DNA from: Quillaja saponaria
Taxonomy: Eukaryota > Streptophyta > Magnoliopsida > Fabales > Quillajaceae
Assembly (NCBI GenBank): GCA_029379385.1
Contig: CM055605.1
Location: forward strand, 4,871,001 to 4,935,000
DNA length: 64,000 nucleotides
Direction: 5' to 3'
Shown piece after piece: positions 1 through 13,100 of the stretch. Position 1 is the first letter of the stretch. Every line of letters starts with the position of its first letter. Under the pieces are notes generated by a model that had not been told where the DNA came from, searched no databases, and was given only the letters and a program-made list of their open reading frames with translations. The position numbers and the translations under genes are program-made.

Positions 1-280
1 TTCCCTTCTTACAACTTTCTATCTCTCTAGATGATCTGCAAAAGAAGCATAATGAAAACTGGATTCCCAAGATGATCTTAATGCAGAAGTCATACTTCCA
101 GTGACTAATTTTTGTTGCAGCGATTGCAAATTTGATTTTCCCTCCTATGCTTCCATGGTAATTAAATGCATATATATATTCAAAAAACAATGTTTTGTTT
201 TTATTTTGCACAGGACTTCATTTTTGTGTAATTTGCCACAACATATATGTGTGTGTTGACATACATGTTTAAGTTTTTTC

Positions 281-1780
281 AGGAGAGGGGAAACAAATTT
301 CATGAGCCACATTTACTGGAATTGAAGGAAGACATCAAGACTTTGCTGTTGGATCCAGTTGAGAAGCCTTCATTAAAATTGAACTTGATTGATGCAATTT
401 AACGTTTAGGCGTTTCATATCATTTGGAGACTGAGATCGAAGAAATATTACTTGAAATGTGAAAAAATCCATCTTATTGTAAGTACATAGATATTAATGA
501 TGCTGACCTCTGCAATTGTAGCTCTCTTGTTTCCATTGCTTAAACAAAAAGGTTACAATATGTCATGTGGTGAGTTTACTATTCATAAATTCCAATTTAT
601 ATAGGAAATTAACTAGCTACTATTTCCGCATTCAAAATAAATTTATGGATGCTATGTGATTTATGCAGATATGTTTCAACAAATTTAAGAGTGACAAAAG
701 TGATTTTTTCAAGTTGTCCCTCATCAATGATATCTCTGGAATGTTGACTTTATATAAGGCTGCATATTCCGTACACGGAAAAGATATTCTTGATGAAGCA
801 TTGACTTATGTACCTTTCACATTAAATCCATGGTGAGTAATGAAATAAGCCCCCATCATCTCAAAGAAAAAATAATTCATGCCCTAATATGGCCAATATG
901 TAAAGCCATACCAAGATTAGAGGCTAGATTTTACATCTCTATCTACCCAAGAGAGGAAGCCTGCAATGAAATTTTACTAAAATTTGCAAAGCTAAACTTC
1001 AACTTGCTGCAAGCACTATACCAGGACGAACTCAAATGCTTCACAGAGTAAGTCCAACAACCCTAATATACAATTTATATATTCCTAATTAGACTGGAAA
1101 TCAAAATTGGTCATAAACAATTTCCTATGAGAAAAATATTGTTTGTATAATTACTAGATGGTGGAAGAAATCGGATTTCCGTTAACAAGTTTCCTTACTC
1201 TAGACAAAGATTTGCAGCATCTTATTTTTGGGGAATCATCAGCAAACTCTGCACCCCAATATGGCATTTCAAGATACATGGTGGCCAAACAGATTTTCTT
1301 GTCAACCGTGATGGATGAATACCTATGACGCCTATGGCACTGTTGAAGAACTGAGGCTCCTCCCACAAGCAATCCAAAGGTAATTAATACTTCAATCAAC
1401 GTACATCAAAATTGATCAATTAATTAATTCTTACTAAGTACGTAATTTTAATTAATTTCAGATGGGATACGCAGTCCATGAGTTTTCTTCCAGAATGCCA
1501 TGAAAGTTGTGTACAAGGAACTAATCTTAGAAGCATTCTATGATTACAAATCCCTGACTGCAAAGGAAGGACAATCACAGTTTCTGGAATATGTGAAGGA
1601 AGCTGTAAGAGATTAATTTCTTTAAAATTATTGTCTATATACTCATGCTCGAGAAATAAATCGATTGTCATATGTTCAAGTAAAACGTCTAATAAATAAT
1701 TATAATTTAACAGATGAATAGAATAGTGAGAGCATACTTGAAAAGAATAGTGAGAGCATACTCACAAATATGCCAATGAA
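281..1780 (+). pseudogene. Terpene synthase pseudogene (TPS-a-like)
   Basis: This is a decayed terpene synthase, whose intact relatives cyclise prenyl diphosphates. Successive exon remnants align with the family. About 281-465 reads ERGNKFHEPHLLELKED, then LLLDPVEKPSLKLNLIDAI, a stop, and RLGVSYHLETEIEEILLEM. About 670-830 reads KLSLINDISGMLTLYKAAY then HGKDILDEALTY. About 835-1048 reads LPRLEARHYIS-like PRLEARFYISIYP and KLNFNLLQALYQDELK. About 1157-1380 holds WWKKSDF and YDAYGTVEELRLLPQAIQR. About 1497-1605 reads MKVVYKELILEAFYDYK and EFLEYVKEA-like sequence, and about 1712 starts MNRIVRAYL. Stops and frameshifts interrupt most exons. The metal-binding DDxxD motif would read DDTYD, but one extra base near 1320 breaks it. 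Exon order is preserved, so this is a degenerate duplicate, not a processed copy. The TPS-a (sesquiterpene) assignment is inferred from similarity. Confidence 0.85.
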
Positions 1781-2364
1781 TAACTTCTATTATAACAACA
1801 AGATTATGAAACTCTCTAGCCTTTAACAATGTAAGAGTTCACACATTGATAGACACGAATAATCTACCATTTTTACGAGGCTACAAAACGATAAATTCAC
1901 TAAGACAGAATTGTTGAAAGACTACGATTGCACCAATGTTTGTGGATCCCTTTCCCATTCAAGGAATGAAGACATGCAATTGGTAATGCATGGCTGCTAC
2001 TTGCTAGCCTAGCTAGAAGAATAAAGTGCATCTTGTATGTCACATTATCTTGTATAATATTGAAAACACTAAAGCCTATGGTTTGTATAATATCACTCTT
2101 GTGTAAATAAACATTGTGGTATATCATTTTACAAGAGTAGTAAACATGATTAATCTCATAATCTATTTTATACAGGAGGATCCAAAAATTTCATTTAGAT
2201 CTAACAGAATTTATGACTATCATCCATAAAGTAGAAACGCAAGAATTTCTCCGCATTCTGCCAAATCAATTTCAAGGTCTCAAGAAACATGGGAAATGAA
2301 GAAAATGAGTTTTGGACTTAATGGGGTTTATAAATATACTAGTAGTTAGTTTTTTCTCAAAAGA

Positions 2365-2500
2365 AAAAGGTTACCGGGCCTGGGCTTGGGTTTGGGCTTT
2401 TGAAGACTAAAAATTAAGTACATTGGAAATTTGTATTATTTTTTTTTCAAGAAATTTTTTAGCCCAGGCCATGGCTTGGGCGGGTACAGCCCTAATTAAT
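2365..2500. repeat. GGGCTTGGGC-type repeat with inverted ends
   Basis: The left part is built of GGGC(C/T)TGGG units. The right part carries AGCCCAGGCCATGGCTTGGG. The two arms are partly inverted around an AT-rich centre. This resembles the ends of dispersed plant repeats or a small foldback element, but no target-site duplication was identified. Confidence 0.35.
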
Positions 2501-4779
2501 ATGCTTGGTTGGAATCCTAGCCTCCAATCAATAATGATAAAAAAAAAAAAAAAAAAAACATCTTTTGATTCTTAAAAGAAAATGGAGAATTGAGAACCAA
2601 AAAATTTATTCTTAAATGACACATTTTACAAGTGAATGAAAATCTTTATTTATAGAGCTTGAATTACAATTAGAAATAAAGTTAAACTTCCTAAAATAAA
2701 AAACTTAAATCAATGCAATATCAATTGAAAAAAAAGACTATAACAGCTAATCCTAATAATAATTCTAACAATTACAAAATAAATATTAAGAAATAATTTT
2801 AAATAAATAATCCATATTAATATTTAACAATTCTAATTGCTCTTCCAAAGAACTAGTTCTATGCAAGTAAAGATATGTTATTATTGATCCCTCAAAATTA
2901 GGCTCCAAAGATGCTCAAGTTTATTTTTACTTGAATCAAATGATGATTTTGTATTATATGTGAATGAGATGATTTGAATATATATAAAAAGTCTGTATAT
3001 ATAAGGTATTTAATAATTAACTGCATCACGAACTTAATCTAGAATAAAATTAAGTACAATATAGTAAATCTCTCCTAGAATAAACTAATAATGAAAGAGA
3101 AAATTAAGAAAAGTGATTTACACGGACAAATTGGGTCAGAGCTTGATGTTTTCTTGTTGAAATTCCCTCCCCCATCCCCTTAAAGAATACTCAAGATCTT
3201 TCGAGAATAACTTGGTGGTAATATTATGATTAAGTTGGTTATTTAACATTCAAACCATTATGACTGAATTATAAAAAGAAAATGTTTTGGACCAGAAATA
3301 AAACTAAAAATAAAAACTAGTGGTTTTGTAACAGAAAGCAACACTTCAGTTGTTACTGGATAATGATTGAGTCTTTCTTTTTCTTCCTCAAAACATGTTT
3401 AAGGACTAATGAATGGCTGATCCATGAGGACCACAAACCAGCCTTTAAAATAATATCTGGATGATGAAAGTTGGTAATGAAATTGACAAGTAGTACAATA
3501 CTTTTTCAGGGAGATATTATGTTACCTACTTGATAAAACTTGTCGTTTTTAATTTAATTGCTATCCTAAGCACCAAAGATGAGCATCTAGAAATTTGTAA
3601 TTAGTTTATCATTAGGACTAGTTAATTTAATTTGAAAACTTTTATAGTGCGTTAGATGTCTGAAAAACAGACATAAATCTTTCTTTTATTTTGTTCTTGT
3701 CTGAGAAATGACATAAACTTCTCAACCTGCAGAACAGAACAACTTATATTCTGTAAAATTGGAGTCATGTTGTGGGGAAGCTAAGCAGAAAACTAAAAAT
3801 ATATGAATGAAGCATATTCTTCTACCAATTATAAACACTCATGCTTTGTCTTCAATATAGTAGTCAGGTTTCGTATGGCAGGAACACAAGCACTCGAAAA
3901 AAGGAAAGAAAAAGAAAATGTAATCTCTTCTTTTAATGCAAAAGAAGAAAAATCAAGAGAATATTAATAAAGAAATTGTTAGTTGTGGGTAAGTGATGAA
4001 AGGTTCGACCAAAGTTTTCTTAGATGTTCTAATTTGTTTCAATTGCTAAGTGGTCCAAAAAGATTGGAGAGAAAGAGGAATTGATGGTAAGTTCTATCTA
4101 CATACTCATATGCTTATATTTTTTGCTTATCTTCTTCCTCATCATAAACATCTTACTCTTCCAAAGTAGTTTGTTTATTATTAGTTTGTCCTTGTTAGAT
4201 TTATGTAGCTATCAGTGGGTTAGAACCTGCAGCTAGCACTGTCTAGTTGATATCAGCACTGTTAGATGTTAGGAAGACATTAGGCAGAAACTTCACAACC
4301 ATCAACAAGCTTTGAAGCGGAAAAGGTTAACAATTGCTTTATAGAAAAACAAAAGGTCATTATCATCACATCGTCACCCAATTAGTGCCTATATACACTA
4401 CATATTATAAAAACTTAATGTTTATGTGTTTTCGTCAATTTAATTCTTTAATTCTCTAGTGTTTTACTTTGTTTATCCAGATATCTTGAAATTTATTCTT
4501 CAACAAATACTTACATATACACAATTTATGACATTATAGAAAAAATCATAAATCTTCATTATTCATACATAACCGTAAATATAAATAATACATTATAAAA
4601 TATCTACTAAGCAAAATAAAACAAAAAAATTGACGATTTTTGAGAAAACAGATAAATCAGCTGTGATATTGACAATTTATGAGAAACAGAGAATCGGAGC
4701 TTTATTTGAAAACACATAAATCAGTAGAGATTTGATGATTTATGAAAGAAAAAAAAAAAACAGCTTCTAGTTGGAACAG

Positions 4780-5060
4780 TTATTTGTTAAATGTTCTGGG
4801 CCCACCAACCCTGTTGAGAGGGCCCGACAAATGAAGCTAAGGGAGATAATACTCACGCGTGGGTGGGGTTTAACAGAAGGGCAGTCAAAGTCAACAGCAC
4901 GTGCTTGTGTCCCACTTTCAAGGATGAGCACGTGTGAGGTTGACACCTGAAAATTTGCCTCCACTGTGCTCAACCAACCAACTAACTACTTATTGTTGGG
5001 CCGTCGATAAACAATTCACGTGGGTTTTGGGCCAAAGGCGGCCTGTCTTTGCCTGCCGCT
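4780..5060. promoter_or_regulatory. Orphan G-box (CACGTG) cluster
   Basis: Three palindromic CACGTG cores lie within 125 bases, at 4898-4903, 4929-4934 and 5017-5022. The stretch is clearly GC-richer than its surroundings. CACGTG is the core bound by bZIP and bHLH factors, including ABA-response elements. No gene starts next to it: the nearest intact gene, GH3.6, ends 2.5 kb away and points toward it. It could be a distal regulatory island, the promoter of an unseen non-coding RNA, or a remnant of a lost gene. Confidence 0.35.
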
Positions 5061-7571
5061 TCCATTAATTATAAGGCTTAGTTAATTAATATGACTATAA
5101 GAACATAATTGTTATTATTAATACCACACTTTTGTCACTTTTAATATTCCAACTTTAAATCAATAATAAGTTGTTGGTTTCACTGACTAAGACACTTGTT
5201 ACCTTAAAAAAAAAAGACTAAATATCAATTTAGTACTTATCAGAATTAGCACTATTGAAGTGCTTGATTGAGGTATTATCTACCTCGACCATGAAATTAT
5301 ATAAACTCTTAAAATTACTTTGTGCACCAAAAACATAATAATTTTTACTTTTAGTAAATAGCTTTCGTGCTCCTATATAATTTGGATAGTCCACGTATAA
5401 TACTATTCTAAAACACTATTAGGTTTTACCAAGTGATATTAATATAATTTAGTCTTCTTGTATGGAAATCACAATTTGATATATAAACATATCAATTTTT
5501 CATTATTTACTTTAATTGTTTTGTTTTAATTTTTAAAATGTTGGAGAATGCTAATCTATGCAACTTACTACACCAATTTTTATTTTTTTTTAATTTCCTG
5601 AATTTTTTCATAAGCATTGTTGTGAAACTAATTATTGGGCTCTGTTGCGATTGAGATAATTCTCTCAATAATTGACTTCTACAAGGTTCGAATATATATT
5701 ATCACCCTGTTATACAACTTACTTGTCATTGCACCCAACAAACCCTATTAGTAACTTAATGCACCACTTTACTCTTCCCAAAAAGAAATTTATTAGAAAA
5801 TTAGGTCAGAGTTATGGATTATATTTTATTATTATTTTTATATAATATAAATATTATTTAATGGGTGCTTAAAAGACACTTATTAAGCTTCTGTAAAAAG
5901 AAGGTTTGTATTATTAATTACGGTAGTTGATCGTGATTTTCATTCTATTTATTGTATAGATTACTACTAGTAGAATTTATATTCCAATAATTATATTTAT
6001 TGTAACTTAACAAATACCTTTTGTACACCCGTTAGAAAAACTTATAATATAATTCTTGAATTAGTGTTTGTTGCTGCTCATTGTTATCAGATAGGTTCAA
6101 GACCAAACATCATGAGTGTTATCACAATTCAGCGCTTGCCACGTCATCCTATGTTATGAAAAAAAAACTCTGTATGACTGGTTCAATTTAACCAGCCTAC
6201 TAACTTCTGTGCCACCGACTGTTGCTGATTGCTCCTCATGATCCGAAGACCCTAATTAATCGGATCAAAACCGCAGGTAGTGGGCGGATAATATAATAAA
6301 ATATTAATTAATTTTTTTATAACAGGACAAATATTTTATTACATAAAAAAATCTTAATTTATACTAAAAAATGGATAATTTTAGAATAGAATTTGATATC
6401 TTAAGTAAATTTACAGCAAAACGTAATTTGTTTGATAATTTTTTTTTTTCTTAGGATGCTCAAAAGAAATCAGTACGGAAATAGAAAAATCATGAAGACG
6501 ACAAACACATGAAATAGTTGCTTGCGCCAATATACACATATACACACAACAAAACAAACCAAAAATGAAAAATCAGTTCCCGCTTTGGAAGCTTTATTAA
6601 TCTCACCTGCAAAGCAAAAACTGTTTTTGTTTGTTTCCGGAGAAAATAGCCAACAGGAAACACCACATTCTGCCTTATCTGTCATAACTCAAGCCCACCC
6701 TCATTCCAAATTTTTCTTGGCCTCGCACCAGTTCTTGTCCTTTTTTTCATATTCTCCTATTTCATTTCATGACGAATCTTACGGCCAAACCAGAGATGGG
6801 TCCTAGCTAGCAACACAAAATGCCATGAGAGAAGCCTCATTCTTGAAAAGAGGACTGAGGCCTCATTAATTCTTTTACTATTATTTGGATTGTTGTCTAA
6901 TTTGGCTTATAATAAAACAAGGACTTGATATTTTCATAGTTGAAGTGAGAATCTAATTTTCAGTTGGAGAGTTGCCATCCAAGAGTGTAATGATGTTTAT
7001 TTTATCTTTTTCTCATCGAAGTTGAATCCTATCAGTCAAGTCTTTATCAAGTTGCAGAATTAGTGTTAGAGAGAAGCCCTATCCAGCAGGCAAGTTACTG
7101 ATCAGTGAACATCACTGTAATTTGTGAGACTACAATAGTATTGGTATGAGGGGAAAAGAAGTCAGTATGCTTACCTTTTTGATCTGAAAATAATTGAAAA
7201 AGATGGTTATTCAGAAGGGTTGGGTTTCTTGTTGCCGTTTTAGTTAAAAAGGCCATGACACTTCAGTGGGCATGATTCCTGGCAGGAATTATGAAACAAA
7301 AATTTCCAACAAAACGTGATGATTATTGAAGGAAGGAAAAGCTAATTAAACAACTAGAAAGAACTGTTATTTTTACAATGGCTAATTTAAAATTTCTATG
7401 CATGGTAAACAACAGCTACAAATGAAAAATGAAAAAAGATTGAAGACATAAAGACATTAAGGTTAACCTACAAAGAGTAATTAACATTTGCCTAACATGA
7501 TCACAAAAAAAAACAGTTCATGTGAACCATCATGAAAGCTAGCAACAGCATAATGTAACCCACATTTTGCT

Positions 7572-9647
7572 TCAATTCTGGTTGTTCCATTGTTTGTGGC
7601 CTGGAAGCCATTTTGGGCATTTAGGACTAAAATAGCTTGACACTATCCTTGAATTCAAGAGCTCCACAACAGGTGCAAACTTCACACACCTAGGGGTTTT
7701 GTATTGGTTTATTGATGCCCCTAAGCTAATGGCATAGTCCATGAGCTTGTCAAAGGTTCCAGGCTCAACAATCTTGATCTCAAGGGGACCAATTGACTTG
7801 TCAGACACACGGCCTTGGCGATACACACTGTTTAGTGACTCTTCAATGGCTAAGCAGCAGTCCTCAAACACTGAGGGTGGAATTGGAGTTGACCCTTTGA
7901 GGTTGAGCTCCCAAAATAGCACATAGTGACCTGGGATTGTAGAAGTATCCGCATAGCTAGTGTATTCAGCCACAGTAGCATCAAATGGCACCAAATGGTT
8001 CACAGCATTCTTCATTGCGTTTTGGAGTTCAACTTCATCAGTCTTATCTGAATCAATGCTTAGGACAACATTTTTCCGGCATATGAAGTTGAATTGGGGT
8101 GCCTTGTTCTTGAATCCAGCCACTCGGAGCACATCTCCCACCCTATAACGATAAAGTCCTGAAATTTTACCAAACACCTATTAGTACAAACAAGTCCACA
8201 CAGCATATGATTCAAATTATAAATTTCCAAATGACTTTGAAAGAGGCAAAATAAACTCACCAGCATAAGTTGTGACAACAAGTTCATATTCTTTTCCAAG
8301 CTTAACATCCACAAGATCAACCAATTCTTGCTGTTCTTTTTCACTAAGAGATTTGGGTGCAGGACGAGAATTTTTGACCCCATTGTTCCTCTGAACGGGA
8401 AGGAATTCAAAGTAGCACATGGAGGGGATGAGGGTGTAAGACACTTCGCTGGGTTTGCAAAGAGGGTTAAGGTTAACACCAAAGTAGCATTCACTAGAAG
8501 CATACATAGTGCACACAAGTGGGATGCCATTACTATAGTAATCCAGCGTGGGAATGTACTGTGACATTGTTCCAGTCACAATAACATCCACATACTTCGT
8601 ATTAGGCCATAACTTCGTGATAATCCCTTGCCAAGAGTTTTTGATACACACATTCTCAATGAAATCTGCAAGCTTTGGATCAGGTTTTAAGATTTTCATG
8701 ACAGCCTCTCTGACTGATGGGTCAGTAATTTGGGGGTTAATTGTTCCTGTTCTGATATCTTTGCAAAGAAGAGCCCAATGCTTTTCAAGGAACCTAATTG
8801 CCCGAATGAAGCCAGAGGCAAATACAGCACCTACTCGGAGGACTTCTTTGTTTTGGCAGAGACCACAGAGCAATTGGGAATACATGCTCTGATAGGAATC
8901 TGAGCAGAGGATGGTTTCATTTGGGCTGGTATAGTTTGTGTAAGGGTCATAGGGTCTTTCCTTGAAATGATAGCTTTTGTAATAGCTAGTAAGAACAGGG
9001 CGAGCTAAAAGTCCTCCAGGTGTTTTAGCCTCAGATTTAATGAACAGAAAATACATTCCTTTGCCTTTTTCTAGGCCAGGAACAAATTGGCTCATTACTG
9101 GCATTAATAGGCTATAAAGCAAAGACCTCCTCTCAAGCTCTTCTTCTATTGTGGGCATCAATTTTCTCTCCCCACCTGATGTACCAGAGCTACAAAATCC
9201 AAAAAATCCAAACAGAAAAAAAACCCAATAAGCCAATCTGTGCAAAAAGACACACCATTTCCAAAACAAACTCATAAAGGTATAAACTTTATTACTAATG
9301 TTTAAAACTAGAACTGATACTCACCTAGTCAAAAACTCAGAAATGGGCTTGGAGCAAAGGATTGGAGAAGTGTCGCCACTGGCGATGCGGTTGATGTCAG
9401 GTTGAATATCTTCGTATTTTATGACAGGCATGATTTTCTTGAAGCTCTCACGGTCAGTTTGGCCATCAAGGCCATGGCGCTGCAAGTATTCAACATTTGC
9501 ATTGCGAGAGAGAATTTCAGCGAGCACCCGTTTCTGGACTTGGTCGGCTTTGGCTGTAACATCCTCAATAAACTGCAGAGTTTTCTTGTTTTTCTCGGCA
9601 AGATTGTAGTCTGTGGGCTGCACCAAGGTTTTTGGAGCTTCAGGCAT
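7572..9647 (-). CDS. GH3.6: GH3.6-type indole-3-acetic acid-amido synthetase
   Basis: This enzyme adenylates indole-3-acetic acid and joins it to amino acids such as aspartate, lowering free auxin in the cytoplasm. There are three exons: 9325-9647, 8261-9189 and 7572-8158. They splice to 1,839 bases, or 612 residues, the normal length for group II GH3 proteins. All junctions are GT-AG. The three acyl-adenylate motifs are present: [10 protein letters not shown] (split by intron 1, near residue 108), YASSECYFG, and YRYRVGDV at the start of exon 3. The start MPEAPK and the ending [13 protein letters not shown] match Arabidopsis GH3.6/DFL1 closely, as does nearly every residue between, so GH3.6 (or its near twin GH3.5) is a firm call. 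A TATA box and a pyrimidine-rich leader lie upstream. No defect is visible, so the gene should be functional. Confidence 0.96.
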
Positions 9648-9659
9648 GGTGTTTCAGGT

Positions 9660-9798
9660 GGCAGAGAATAAAAGAAAAAGAAAAAGAAATACAGGGGACT
9701 CTGATATGTATGAGAGAGAGAAAAAGAGATCCGTTACAAAGGGGAGGATGCTGTGGTTGTGGAATGAAAAGAAAGAGAGGGAGTGGTTTGTATATATA
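9660..9798 (-). promoter_or_regulatory. GH3.6 core promoter and leader
   Basis: Reading on the minus strand, TATATATA lies at 9791-9798, about 145 bases upstream of the start codon. A CT-rich leader follows (GA repeats on the plus strand, about 9712-9780). This is a normal arrangement for a plant gene transcribed by RNA polymerase II. Confidence 0.6.
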
Positions 9799-10570
9799 GA
9801 TGAAAATGTCAAGCTGGCTTTGCTTCAGTGCAAGAATTAGGAAGTAAACAAATAATGCAATCAAGGGTATAACTGGAAAAATAACATTTCGTTTTTTGTT
9901 TTCCTTTTCAAAAATACTTGTATGACATGCCAAGACATACAAATTCCATGCATTTATGGTCAACTCACAACAATTGTCAATGAGAATGCCAAATAAAACC
10001 TAACAAGCTTTAGCAGTGAAAAACACAGCGCAAAGGAAAACATGTAAAAGTCATACAATTCAAAATTTTTTTTTTTTATAAGTGCAATTCAACTTTGAAA
10101 TGACCAATTAACATCAAGGAAAAAACAACCTTTTGATTATAGTTTTTGTGTACGTAAATAGCCCAAATTTGCAATAAGGTAGCATTACATTAAAATTGTC
10201 CCCCATACCAAACAGTGAAATATTTTATATTTCTCACACCCTATCATATCAAAGACTGTAAGTTTACAATTATTTTCTGTGTACATAACAAATTTCTCTC
10301 AATTTATCAATATCTACCTGCACAAAACATTACCAACAGATGGTCTGCTAATGTTGACATTTGCAAACTAAGTTTTTAACCCAATTTTAAATTTTCTTTC
10401 TCTTTTGCGAATGATGCAAATTCACAAATGGTGTGCTTGTCGTACAAGGAAGACTGGAATCCACCCTACCCTCTCAAGGTGTTCTAAAGCCATTTGATAA
10501 ATATAATTAACCGGCAATACCCGGTAGACACGCAGGACGTACACCCTTACCTGCGTGCTTGTACTGCGTA

Positions 10571-10576
10571 TGTCTC
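10571..10576 (+). promoter_or_regulatory. Canonical auxin response element (TGTCTC)
   Basis: TGTCTC lies about 925 bases upstream of the GH3.6 start codon. It is the hexamer first defined in auxin-inducible GH3 promoters and is bound by ARF proteins. I noticed only this one canonical copy in the upstream kilobase. A CACGTG G-box at 10829-10834 is further upstream. Function is inferred from position and motif only. Confidence 0.4.
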
Positions 10577-12779
10577 AAAATACCGGCAACCACTTTCTTT
10601 CCTTTTTTTTTTTTTCTTCTCATTACTTACATTTGCCGTTAACAGAAGAAAAAAAACGGCGTTATCCTCCAATTTCCCGCGATATTTTTGAGTCAAAATT
10701 CCGCGATGAATATCAAAAATTGAGAGAGAGAGATAATAGTGTGCGAGTTGTGTACGGTAAATAGTTGGGTTTCTTGTTGAAGTATCCAAGTGGGACCAGC
10801 CAGCTGGCTGCCAGAAATGTTTATATGACACGTGTACGAATAGGGGTTTAGTTCCTGTGCCTTCACGTAACTATTTTAATGGGCGTACATTACTGTTGCC
10901 ACCTCCTCGGCAAATAATCGGCAACTCTTTTCTGCGTTCTTTTTCACACTTTTCAGCACGAGGAAGAAAAAGATAAAACTCAAGTATTGCCTTTGCAAAT
11001 TACAATGCTTATATTTTGGTAAAATTGTAAGGTATTTCATGTAGGTACTATTTTAAGAAACTTTATATTCTTATTTTTATTTTGTTACATTAAGTAAGAG
11101 ATAGAAAAATAAGTATTAATTCTTTGAATTAAGCTCTCGATGATTTATTTATTTAGTTTTAAATATTAATTAGTGTATTCGTTTATTGAAGTAAACATGT
11201 ATTAAGTATCAATAAATAGACAAACATGTTAGAGAGAAAGAGAGAATTTAGCAGAATAAGGAGAAGAAAATTTGATGATTTTTTAGTTGTATGTGAAAAG
11301 AGGTAAGAAGGAAGGTTTTAAATATGATTTTAGTTAACCTAACAATGACTGAAGAATTCTCAACTCAATGAATAGACCTCTAACTAAATGTTTCACTATA
11401 AGAGATAGTTGCTTTCAGCTAATGCTGATATGTATAATCTTTTGGTTAATATATACCAAAGAAGAATTAATTTGGTATTATGATGAGTCATTAGCTAGCT
11501 TTATAGGGAATGGAATGGAATACCAAATATGTGTTGACAATTAGTAACTACTAATTACAAACATGCATGCTTGGATTTCCATGTGATTAAATAATTTAGA
11601 GCTCATTGTATATAATATATTTGTTCTTAGCTCTTTAATGGCGTCTAGCTAGTGTCATAAAAAAGGGTTGGCTATAATAAATTAAGGTGTGCAATTGTGT
11701 TTTTGGTAATACATCTAACCTAATTAAATAGACAGCACTTATCTATAAGAATTTCACAAATATAGCTAACCTAATTAATTAGGAGTTAAAATGCTAAGTA
11801 GCAGCTTGTATTAGGTATTATTATTACATGCTTTATTTTCTCTGTGTGACAAATTTTAGTCGGCAAAGAAATTTCATGTGGTGGGAAAATTTAATTTTTT
11901 TTAAAAAAGGTTTTTTGTTTTTTTTTGTTTTGAGTCTTTCATTCTCCAAAATGAAAATAAATAATAAATAAAAATCTTCGTAAGTACTCCTAATTTTTGG
12001 GAAAAAAAAAAAAAAAGAAGTCTCCATGACAATGATGTAGAATGGGGTTCATGAATACAAAGAAAATACTACATGAAAATAATTATAGAAGTCCTAAAAT
12101 TCGGTACCTAACACATCCTTCAAGTTTGTATGTTGGTTTGACCATTTATCCATGGAAATCAAACCTTTTAATTTGTTCAATTACGCCAAGTTATTGCTCC
12201 TCAACCAATGACTAAATATAATATTTTATATCAACAAAATCCTTCAACTCAAATCATGCCATCAAATCCATATCCATACCATTTTGACTTTTATTTTCTG
12301 CATGTAATTAGTGCCTGTTGTTTTATTTCTTAATTTCTCTTATAGAATTTATAACCTAAAATATTTAATAATAATTAGTAATCAATAATGTATACTTCCT
12401 TTATTGGTTTTATAGATTGAATCTCCTTGTTAAAGGTCACAAGAATAAAAATCTCATAAGTTCTCCGTCTCAAAATCTAATTTCAATCAGACCAAAAATA
12501 TAATTAGTCGAGATACACATAAACATTTAAATATACCTAATTACTAAATTAATAAAAAATTATCATATTTATTAAATAAGTTTGACCAACAACATTAATA
12601 AATTTTATCTCTAACTCATAAAATACATTTTTCTAAAAATAAATAGTAAGAGTGATAATTGATCATTGCATTCATTTTTTAAAATTGAAAATGTGATCGG
12701 ATTTGAAAAAAGAAAATGTTTAAATAAAGTAAACCTTGCTGCAGCCTGCAAGAAAAAGAAAACTTAATAATCGGCGAGT

Positions 12780-13100
12780 ACCTGGACATTTACATTCAGA
12801 AAGTTCGCCACGTCATCATTGCAGCACCGAAAGTGCTTTAGAGGCCATATCCACAAGAGTCCACTAAGTAGCCATTAGTCTGTTACTAATCCAGCTGATG
12901 TCATCGCCAGGTCATCAAATGATCTTTCACCAACAACGTCTAATATCTTGCCACGTGTCCAAACCCACACCCATCGCTACTTGTCCCACATTTTCACCCC
13001 CTTTCCATCGCCTTAAACAAAGTCACGTGTCGCTCACGCAGCAGCATGGTCCGGTCAAACTCCCGACCAGTAATATGATCCAATGGCTAGGAACCCTCAT
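12780..13100. promoter_or_regulatory. Second orphan ACGT-element cluster
   Basis: CACGTG occurs at 12952-12957 and 13024-13029, and CACGTC at 12809-12814, in a GC-richer stretch. The pattern resembles an ABA- or stress-responsive plant promoter. No gene begins within reach on either strand: the open frame at 12898-13119 has no domain and no exon partners. It may be a distal element, the promoter of a non-coding transcript, or a relic. Confidence 0.35.

Larger units (their letters stand above)
1781..7571. other. Gene-free AT-rich intergenic region
   Basis: I see no credible gene between the terpene synthase remnant and the 3' end of GH3.6. The short open frames have no recognisable motif or exon partner. 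Two compositional features stand out and are listed separately: a GC-richer inverted segment near 2365-2500 and a G-box cluster at 4780-5060. Confidence 0.6.

Noticed and set aside
6470..6806. Overlapping open frames on both strands near 6.5 kb
   Set aside because: Both strands are open over the same bases, neither shows a family motif, and no splice-linked neighbours exist.
8060..8892. Long open frames in other frames across GH3.6 exons
   Set aside because: These are shadows of the real minus-strand gene; the true frame matches GH3.6 along its length.
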